NCBI RefSeq assembly: GCF_005889715.1 | Contig: NZ_VCKW01000025.1 | Span: 1 to 51,812, forward strand | Reading direction: 5' to 3' | DNA length: 51,812 bases | Source: Actinomadura soli | GTDB lineage: Bacteria > Actinomycetota > Actinomycetes > Streptosporangiales > Streptosporangiaceae | Shown: in pieces, positions 43,396-50,425 of the stretch | Layout: every line of letters begins with the position of its first letter | Numbering within the stretch: position 1 is the stretch's first letter | Made by a program: the position numbers and the translations under genes | The notes under the pieces: model-generated | Databases searched by the model: none | What the model saw: the letters and a program-made list of their open reading frames with translations, nothing else | What the model was told of the DNA's origin: nothing

Positions 43396-45036
43396 TCATG
43401 AGCTGGTGTCGTGGCGTGCCACGGCGGCCTTGGCGTGTTCGACGGCGGCCTTGTCCATGCCGCCGATCTGCAGGTCGAAGCGGACCTCCCGGCCCGACCG
43501 CGGTTCCACGGCGTGCACCGAGAGCCGGCCCGTCTCGCTCATGTGGAAGGTGATCTCGATCGGCGTCCCGCGCGGGAGCCTGGGTGGGAGCCCGCGCAGC
43601 CGGCCCCGCCCGATCATCGTGTTGTCGGCGAGTTCCTCCGAGCCGTCCCGGTCCGCCTGCTCCCACACCTCGACCTCCAGCATCGGCTGGTTGTCGAAGG
43701 CCGTCGCGAAGCCGACCGGGCCGGTGTCGGCGGGCAGCGGGGTGTCGGCGGGCAGCAGGTGGACGACGAAGTACCGGGCCCGCAGCGGATCGGTGGCCGC
43801 GAGCGGGTCGTGCTGGTCGATGACCTTGACCCCGAAGCCGCGCGGCACGACCGTGGTCACCGTCCGGGACCGCATCGACCCGGCCTGCTCCGCGCTGATG
43901 CCGAGCCGGTCGGCCACCCGCTCGTCCCGGGTGTCCCGCCCCTCGCCGTCCTCGCGCTGGACCTGCCGGATCAGGGCGAACAGCGCGGCGCCCTGGGCGA
44001 CCGCGAGGTCGGGCTCGTGGCGTCTGGGCGTCCCCTCGGCGGGGCCGTCCTTCGCCAGCAGCCGCTCCAGCCGGGACACGACCGCAGGCATCCGCGTCAT
44101 GCCGCCGACCAGGATCACCTCGTCGAAGCCGTCCACGCCCTGCCGCCGCGCGCGGTCGATCGTCTCCTCGGTGATCTTCAGGGTGCGCTGCAGCAGGTCG
44201 GCGGTCAGCTCCTCCAGCCGCTCCCTGGTCAGCTCCACCTGGACGGTCGCGCCGGCGAAGCGCAGGTTCCGGCGCCGGGTCCGCGCGCTGCTCAGCTCCT
44301 TCTTGAGCTGCTCGGCCATGATCCACAGCTCCTGCATGAACTGCTCGTCGGCGGTGGGGTCGAGCCGGGGATGGCGCCCGGAGAACTCCTCCAGCAGGAA
44401 CGTCCTGATCCTGGCGTCCCAGTCGGCGCCGCCGAGGTCCCGGTCACCGCCGGTGCAGACCACGTTGACGTCGTCGCCGTCCACGCGGATCACCGTCGTG
44501 TCGAACGTCCCGCCGCCCAGGTCGTAGACGAGCAGGTGGCGGGGGCGTTCGGCGGGATGCCCGTGCTGGTGCGAGAGGGCCGCGGCGACCGGCTCGGCGA
44601 GGACGTCCAGCACGTCCAGCCCGGCGATCTCGCCCGCCCGCCGGGTCGCCTCCCGCTCCGCCACCCCGAAGTACGCGGGCACGGTGATCACCACGTCCCG
44701 GACCGGGCGGCCGAGCCGGCGCTCCGCGGCCGCGGCCAGCTCCTTGAGGACCAGCGCCGAGATCGTCTCGGGCGTGTACCGGGTGCCGTGGAAGTGGAAG
44801 TCCACGTCCTTGCGGCCCATCCGGCGCTTCACGTGCCGGACGGCCAGCTCCGGGGCGAGCAGCGCGGCGTTGGCGGCGGCGCTGCCGATCACGACCGAGT
44901 CCCGCCGCTCGAAGTAGACGACGGACGGCGTGGTGTTCTCGCCGATGGAGTTCCGGACGACGGCGGGCCTTCCCGACTCGTCGATGTACGCGAGACAGGA
45001 GTTGGTCGTCCCGAGGTCGATGCCGAACGCGGTCAT
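43396..45036 (-). CDS. Hsp70/DnaK-like chaperone without C-terminal lid
   Basis: This 546-residue Hsp70 starts FGIDLGTTNSCLAY and has VTVPAYF, VYDLGGGTFD and ILVGGMTRMP (nucleotide-binding domain, about residues 1-370). A beta-rich substrate domain follows (to about 520). It ends soon after in VARHDTSS, so the alpha-helical lid of DnaK (normally about 100 more residues) is absent. It is not the housekeeping DnaK: no grpE or dnaJ is nearby. It sits 10 bases after the larger CHAT gene and before the antitoxin, suggesting a sensor or switch that binds misfolded or foreign protein. Confidence 0.9.
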   Translation of the reverse strand: MTAFGIDLGTTNSCLAYIDESGRPAVVRNSIGENTTPSVVYFERRDSVVIGSAAANAALLAPELAVRHVKRRMGRKDVDFHFHGTRYTPETISALVLKELAAAAERRLGRPVRDVVITVPAYFGVAEREATRRAGEIAGLDVLDVLAEPVAAALSHQHGHPAERPRHLLVYDLGGGTFDTTVIRVDGDDVNVVCTGGDRDLGGADWDARIRTFLLEEFSGRHPRLDPTADEQFMQELWIMAEQLKKELSSARTRRRNLRFAGATVQVELTRERLEELTADLLQRTLKITEETIDRARRQGVDGFDEVILVGGMTRMPAVVSRLERLLAKDGPAEGTPRRHEPDLAVAQGAALFALIRQVQREDGEGRDTRDERVADRLGISAEQAGSMRSRTVTTVVPRGFGVKVIDQHDPLAATDPLRARYFVVHLLPADTPLPADTGPVGFATAFDNQPMLEVEVWEQADRDGSEELADNTMIGRGRLRGLPPRLPRGTPIEITFHMSETGRLSVHAVEPRSGREVRFDLQIGGMDKAAVEHAKAAVARHDTSS

Positions 45037-45046
45037 GCGGGCCCCC

Positions 45047-48000
45047 TCATCGGCCTTGGTAGGTGAACGCCGCCCAGGACTCCGGCTCGTCCAGCGGCGC
45101 CGCGTCCAGCAGGTCGGCCAGCTCGGCGGACAGGTCCGCCGGGACGCGCCGCCGCGGGTTCAGCATCCACAGCTGGGCCGCGCGGAGCGCGACGGCCGGA
45201 TCGTCGTAGCCGGCGTTCAGATAGTGGTGGAACAGGGTCATGAACAGGGCGGTCGGGAGGTCGTCCACGGGCCAGCGGGCGCCGACCACGCCCACCGCCC
45301 CGGCCGCGAGGAACGCCGTCGACAGCGTCAGCGCCTCGTCGTGGTCGCGGCTGGTCAGATCGCTGCCGCAGGCGGCCAGCACGACCAGCCCGCCGGGCAC
45401 GCCGGACGGCCGCACCCGCGCGCGCCGCAGGATGTCGGTCATGCCGAGGGCCTCGCCGCCCGCCAGCATCAGGTGGGAGTCCACGGGGCGCGGCGCCGGA
45501 TGCGCGTGGCAGCCGAGGTGCAGCAGCGACGCGCCGCCCGAGTCCGGGCCGGGCAGCAGCTCCCGCACGTTGGCGGCCGTGGCGCCCGGCGAGCGGGCCG
45601 CGCCCGGACGGCGGCGCCCGCCCAGCAGTTCCCCGCCGGGGTAGTGCCGCCGGTGGATCTGCTCGATCTCCTTCAAGGCCCAGTACAGGGGCGGGCTGCT
45701 CCCGCCGACCCGGACCAGCGCCGCCGCGCTCGGCCACGGCCGGTGGCCGTGCCGCCGGGCCTCGATGAACTGGCGCGCGGACGCCGCGTAGGAGACGACC
45801 GCGTCCTGGCAGGCGTAGCGGCGGACGCCGTCGCCGACCGTCCGGCGGGCGGCGTGCCAGGGGACGGCGCCGAGCTCCCCGACCGGGACCAGCACCACCC
45901 GCGCCCGGTTCCCCTGGCCGCTCGCGACGGCGTCCAGGACGGGCTCCATCACCGCCGTCCACGCCCAGTCGCACAGGTCGCCCAGCGCGTGCCGCCAGCG
46001 CCGGTGGACGCGGTCCGCCTCGTCCGTTCCCGGTTCGGCGCGCTCCCGGTCGTGCTGCGCCCGGACGAACGCGTCCACGCGGCTGCCCGGCCCGGTCGCC
46101 AGCCGGGGCAGCCGGACCGGCCTCACCTCTCCGGCGTCGTCCACCACGAGGGCCATGCCGCTGCGGCCGTCCTCGCGGGGAACGAGGTAGGCGAGCGCCG
46201 CGGCGCCCGCCTCCCGCAGCGCCCCGGCGATCTCCGCCGGGACGGCCGGGTTGAACAGCCGCCGCTCGGTGTCGCTGCCCTCGATCGCCTCCATCACGCG
46301 TTCGCGCAGGTCGCTGGGCACCTGCAGCTCCCCGAGCGGGGAGCTGCCGGGTAGCCGCGGAAGGTCCCACGGCGCCGGGCCGCTGTCCCCCATCGTCTCC
46401 TCCCACTCGGCGGCGAGGCCGTCGTGGCCGCCGTCGCGCAGCAGCGCGGGGAGGCTCGCGTCCGTGGTCGCCGTGTGCAGGACCATGGCGCGTCCCCATT
46501 CCAGCGCCTCGACGGCCAGGCCGGTGAGCCCGCTCGCGGTGCACTGGTGGGCGACGGCGGCGCCGTCCCCGGCGGCGGCGAGCGCGGCGGTGAAGGCGCG
46601 TTCGGTGCTGCTCTGCAGCATCACGCTCCACGCCCTCGCCCGCAGCGCGGCGAGGCCCGTCTCACCCGCGCGACGCCGGTCGCCCAGGCTCGCGTCGCCG
46701 CGCATGTGGTACGCGGTGGACAGGTCGGCCAGGCTCGTCGCGGTCACGCTGCCGAGCGCGCCCGTCTCGCCCGACCGGACGGCCTCCTCCAGCCGGTCGA
46801 TGGCTCTGTTCAGGTCCGCGCGGTCACGGCCGACCTCGTACCGCAGCAGGAATGCGCCCCCGAATAGGCCCAGCAGCCACGATCGGAGCGGCCACAGCGG
46901 GTCTGCGGCCCCGTACGCCTCGGCCAGCAGCGCCAGGCCCTCGTCCAGCCGGGCGAGGTTCCGGGTCAGGCAGCCGTTGGTCACCTTGCGGACCCCGAGG
47001 ACGCCCAGCTCGGCGGGGAACAGCGGATGGTCCACGCCGAGCGCCCTGGCGGCCTCCACCTCGGACTCGTCGACGTCGTCCGGGACGTCCGCGGCGGCCG
47101 GGCGGGCGAGCGGTCCCGCCATGGCCCATTCGAGTTGCCGCTGGACGACTTCGAGCGTCCGCGCGCTGCTCTCGATCGAGGAACGGGACGGGTGGCCCTC
47201 GGGGAGCCGCTCGGCCAGGGTGCGGTGCGCCCGGGCCGCCTGGTCCAGGAGATCGGAGTCCGGCATGCCCGTGGCCCTGGCCAGTGGAGAGGCGGCCCGG
47301 ACCCACTCCATGAGCGCGTGCATGTCCTCCCGCGCCCGGTCGCCTCGCCGTGGCTCGCCACCGGGTCGCGCCTCGTCGTCGGATGCGAGCGTCTCGGACG
47401 TCAGGCGGGCGTAGTGGTCCGCGGCGTCCAGATGCTCCAGGCCGCCCGCCTCGAGGTGCCGGTGCATCAGGATGGACGTCAGGAACCCCGGGATCATCTG
47501 CTGGAGCGGGTGCTCGGGCGGGAGGAGCCGGGCGACCCGCTGGAGCCTCTCGACCGCGTCGCTCACCGGCTCGAGCCCGTGGCCGATCATCGTGCGGAGC
47601 CTGTCGACGACGACGAGCAGGAAGTGGTTGAGGGCGTCGTTCAGAGTATCGGCGGCGGGACGCCCGACCGCCTCCAGGAGGATGCCGCGCACCCTCTCCA
47701 GCCGTTCGGCGGAGTGCTTGTGCTCGATGCCACGGGCCAGGGTCGCGCCCAGCCGACCCAGGGTCTCGGCCCGGTCCGGATGGTCGTCCGGGAGTTCCGT
47801 CAAGATGTTCTCCAGGAACTCCAGCGCCGCCTCGCGCTCCTCGGGCGTGGCGGTCCTGGCGCCGCCGGAGAGCCCGTCGGGACGCAGGAGGAGAAGCTGG
47901 CCGAGCACGCCCTGCAGCACCTGCCGGAACGGGTGCCCCTCGCCGAAATCTCCGCCTATGCGGGCGATGGCGTCGGCGACCGCTTCGACGTCCTGTATCC

Positions 48001-49084
48001 CGTCCCGCCGCACCGTCCGCAGGATTTCCATGAGCTCGCGCAGGAGGCCCTGCTCGTCGTCCTCGGAGCCGGGTTCGGCGATCCCCAGGCCCGCGATGAC
48101 CTGGGTGAGGCCCTCCTCGCTGACGTCGCCGCCGTCGACCGCCAGCACTGCCATCGCGCGCACTTGCGAGGCCATCGCGGCGGTCTCCGGAGTCGCTCCG
48201 GTGACACGGTCCAGGTGCTCGCGCGCCACCCGCGCGGCCTCCGCGTCGGCGAGGTTCCCGTGGGCGAAGAGACGCGCGAAGGTGCGCAGCGACGGCTTCT
48301 GGTCCCGGAGCCCGGCGGGCGCGTCACCGTAGAGGTGCAGGTAGGCGAGGTAGAGGTGGCACATGTCCGCGGTCACGTCGTCGCATTCGGGCAGGTCGAG
48401 GATCGCCTCAAGGCCGGCCATCGCCTGGTCGCGGTCACCAGCGCCGCCCGCGAAATAGATGAAGCGGCACGCCCTCGTCAACGCCCCCCAGTACCGGACG
48501 ACGGGGCGGTACGGGTCGTCGGGCGCCGTGTCCCGCCATCCGGCGTCCAGGGTCTCCAGCGCGGTCGTGACCTGCTCGGCGTGCGCGCTCCAGTCGCCGG
48601 GCGTCTCGTCCCCGAAGAGGTCGAGGCCCGCGATGCCGCGGTGGGCGATCGTGGCGAGCACGACGCCGTATCGGGCGTTCACCCAGCCGAGGTCCGGGTG
48701 CGGCGCGGGTCTCAGGTCGATCGAGCGGCGGAACGCGGCGGCCGACTCGGCGAGGTGCTCGTCCGCGTCCTCGGGGGCGTACTGCGCGCGCAGCGCGTGC
48801 GCCACACCGAGGTTCTGGTGCGCCAGGGAGAGGTCGGACGCGCCGAGCGCGCGGCCGAGGCCGGCGATGGCGCCGCGCGTGTCCTCGATCGCGGCGTCGA
48901 GGTCCTCGACGCTCCGCGCCTGCTCGCCCCGCTGGATCAGGCACTCGGCCAGCGCCAGCCGGATCCACGCGGGCTTCACGTCCGGAGGGAAGGGCGCGTC
49001 CAGGGCCGCACGGAGTTCGGCGATGCGGTCGTCGAGTTCGGCGGGCTCGGGCGCCTCGGCGGGCTGGGGCTCGTCGGTGGTCAT
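45047..49084 (-). CDS. Helical-repeat (TPR-like) CHAT protease, copy 2
   Basis: This 1345-residue paralogue of the downstream CHAT protein has about 950 residues of TPR-like helical repeats (LAHQNLGVAHALRAQ, HPDRAETLGRLG). A CHAT caspase-like domain follows, with H1193 in LHLGCHAHP and C1239 in VLAACGSDLT, and the same WAAFTYQGR end. The start overlaps the TerD-vWA stop as ATGA, and the Hsp70 gene follows after 10 bases. The two copies match along most of their length, so the operon contains a duplicated protease flanking Hsp70 and the toxin-antitoxin pair. Confidence 0.88.
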   Translation of the reverse strand: MTTDEPQPAEAPEPAELDDRIAELRAALDAPFPPDVKPAWIRLALAECLIQRGEQARSVEDLDAAIEDTRGAIAGLGRALGASDLSLAHQNLGVAHALRAQYAPEDADEHLAESAAAFRRSIDLRPAPHPDLGWVNARYGVVLATIAHRGIAGLDLFGDETPGDWSAHAEQVTTALETLDAGWRDTAPDDPYRPVVRYWGALTRACRFIYFAGGAGDRDQAMAGLEAILDLPECDDVTADMCHLYLAYLHLYGDAPAGLRDQKPSLRTFARLFAHGNLADAEAARVAREHLDRVTGATPETAAMASQVRAMAVLAVDGGDVSEEGLTQVIAGLGIAEPGSEDDEQGLLRELMEILRTVRRDGIQDVEAVADAIARIGGDFGEGHPFRQVLQGVLGQLLLLRPDGLSGGARTATPEEREAALEFLENILTELPDDHPDRAETLGRLGATLARGIEHKHSAERLERVRGILLEAVGRPAADTLNDALNHFLLVVVDRLRTMIGHGLEPVSDAVERLQRVARLLPPEHPLQQMIPGFLTSILMHRHLEAGGLEHLDAADHYARLTSETLASDDEARPGGEPRRGDRAREDMHALMEWVRAASPLARATGMPDSDLLDQAARAHRTLAERLPEGHPSRSSIESSARTLEVVQRQLEWAMAGPLARPAAADVPDDVDESEVEAARALGVDHPLFPAELGVLGVRKVTNGCLTRNLARLDEGLALLAEAYGAADPLWPLRSWLLGLFGGAFLLRYEVGRDRADLNRAIDRLEEAVRSGETGALGSVTATSLADLSTAYHMRGDASLGDRRRAGETGLAALRARAWSVMLQSSTERAFTAALAAAGDGAAVAHQCTASGLTGLAVEALEWGRAMVLHTATTDASLPALLRDGGHDGLAAEWEETMGDSGPAPWDLPRLPGSSPLGELQVPSDLRERVMEAIEGSDTERRLFNPAVPAEIAGALREAGAAALAYLVPREDGRSGMALVVDDAGEVRPVRLPRLATGPGSRVDAFVRAQHDRERAEPGTDEADRVHRRWRHALGDLCDWAWTAVMEPVLDAVASGQGNRARVVLVPVGELGAVPWHAARRTVGDGVRRYACQDAVVSYAASARQFIEARRHGHRPWPSAAALVRVGGSSPPLYWALKEIEQIHRRHYPGGELLGGRRRPGAARSPGATAANVRELLPGPDSGGASLLHLGCHAHPAPRPVDSHLMLAGGEALGMTDILRRARVRPSGVPGGLVVLAACGSDLTSRDHDEALTLSTAFLAAGAVGVVGARWPVDDLPTALFMTLFHHYLNAGYDDPAVALRAAQLWMLNPRRRVPADLSAELADLLDAAPLDEPESWAAFTYQGR

Positions 49085-50247
49085 CGGTGCTCCAGCCGCT
49101 GGCCGGTCATGGCGGCGAAGACCGCGCCGTAGATCAGGCCGAGCTGGTCGGCGTTCCTGAAACGGTGCACGGCCGCCCGGCGCAGCGGGCCGGGCGGAAC
49201 CACGCGGCCCGCCCCTCTCGGCACCACCAGATGGACGGACTGGTAGGCGGCCCGGCCCAGCGGCGGGCCGAGACGCGCACCGTCATGCAGCTCCATGTCG
49301 CTGATCACCATCAGGGCACGGGCCTGCACGGGAACGGGCGGACGCAGGTCGGTGAGCAGCCGGACGGCGGGCGCCAGCAGCGTTCCCACGCCGACCCCCC
49401 CGCGCGGCCGGTCGGTCACCTGCCGCAGTTCGCGGACGTCCACCGGGGGAACCAGAACCGCCGCCTCCCCGGCGAACGCCACCGAGGTCAGCAGGTCCCC
49501 GCCGGCCATCTCGCGGCGCGCGAACTCCGCCAGCGCGTGCAGCGCCGCCTTGCGCAGTCCCGAGTAGCGGCGCATGGAGAAGGACAGGTCGACCGCGACC
49601 TCCAGGCTCACCGGGCCGCGCACCGTGCGCTCCCCGGCGATCCGGGCGGCCTCCAGGTTCGGCGGCGGCAGCCCCCGCACCGGCCGCGCCTCCGGGACCG
49701 GGCTCGCCGCGGGCAGGTCCGGCTCCTCCGGACGGGTGACGGCGGCGGCCCGGCGGCGGTGGTCGGCGGCGCCGGGGCCCAGCTCACGTGTGATCGCCGC
49801 GTCATCGGCGAGGCCGTAGCCGATCTCGCGGAACCGCCATTCGCCGCGCCGCCGGTAGCACTCGCCGAGCAGGTGCACCGGATCGGGCGTCGTCTCCCCC
49901 GCCGCGGCCCCGGAGAGGACGGCCAGGTCCCCGCCCTGATCGTCGCGCACGGTGCAGCGCACCCCGCGGATCCGCGCCACCGCGCCGGCCGCGGCCTCGA
50001 CGGCGACGACGATCCGGACGGTCCCGTCCGGCGCCGCGCCCGGATCGATCATGAGCCCGCGGTCGTCCGCGACCAGCGCGAGGCCGTCACCGGCCGCGTC
50101 CTGGTACACCGCGAGGAGCGAGGCGCCATCCGGCCCGTCCGCCTCGTCCGCCGCGTCCGGGCCGTGGAGCTGGAAGGTGACGAGCGACGTCCGCGCCAGC
50201 GACACGTCCTGCACCTTCCGCAGGGGTCCCGTCCGGGGTCGCGTCAT
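49081..50247 (-). CDS. TerD-like/vWA domain fusion protein
   Basis: This protein has 388 residues. Residues about 15-160 match TerD (VSLARTSLVTF, then LLGECYRRRGEWRFREIGYG), a calcium-binding stress-response fold. A linker follows, then a von Willebrand A domain with a complete MIDAS DLSFS (D220, S222, S224), a later Thr and ISDMELHD. It is a metal-dependent protein-interaction scaffold, cytosolic by lack of signal. The ATG is 10 bases after the small membrane peptide. Ter/vWA proteins commonly sit in envelope-linked conflict and stress systems, and here it probably bridges the membrane GTPase and the CHAT proteases. Confidence 0.85.
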   Translation of the reverse strand: MTRPRTGPLRKVQDVSLARTSLVTFQLHGPDAADEADGPDGASLLAVYQDAAGDGLALVADDRGLMIDPGAAPDGTVRIVVAVEAAAGAVARIRGVRCTVRDDQGGDLAVLSGAAAGETTPDPVHLLGECYRRRGEWRFREIGYGLADDAAITRELGPGAADHRRRAAAVTRPEEPDLPAASPVPEARPVRGLPPPNLEAARIAGERTVRGPVSLEVAVDLSFSMRRYSGLRKAALHALAEFARREMAGGDLLTSVAFAGEAAVLVPPVDVRELRQVTDRPRGGVGVGTLLAPAVRLLTDLRPPVPVQARALMVISDMELHDGARLGPPLGRAAYQSVHLVVPRGAGRVVPPGPLRRAAVHRFRNADQLGLIYGAVFAAMTGQRLEHR

Positions 50248-50257
50248 CGTTCGCTCC

Positions 50258-50377
50258 TCACACCGTCGCCAGGGACACCAGGAACGACAGGACCACGAAC
50301 ACGATGTAGACGGCGGTGACGCACAGCACCACCACGAAGACGGCGAGCCGCCACGGGCGGTACGGGTCCGGCGGCAT
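50258..50377 (-). CDS. 39-residue single-pass membrane peptide
   Basis: The ATG at 50375-50377 follows a strong GGGAGG site. The product starts MPPDPYRPWR and then has a long hydrophobic helix (about residues 11-38) to the end. It ends with TGA at 50258-50260. It lies between the GTPase and the TerD-vWA genes with gaps of 48 and 10 bases, so it is part of the operon. It could anchor or regulate the membrane GTPase. No family is recognised. Confidence 0.65.
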   Translation of the reverse strand: MPPDPYRPWRLAVFVVVLCVTAVYIVFVVLSFLVSLATV

Positions 50378-50425
50378 GGTTCCTCCCTTCAGCCGGGAAT
50401 GGTCGGTCGGGTCTGCGGCTCAGGT

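Noticed and set aside
37606..49084. Link of the TPR-CHAT proteins to a type III-E CRISPR system
   Set aside because: No CRISPR repeats, cas genes or Csx30-like partner were seen. The similarity is only in protease architecture.
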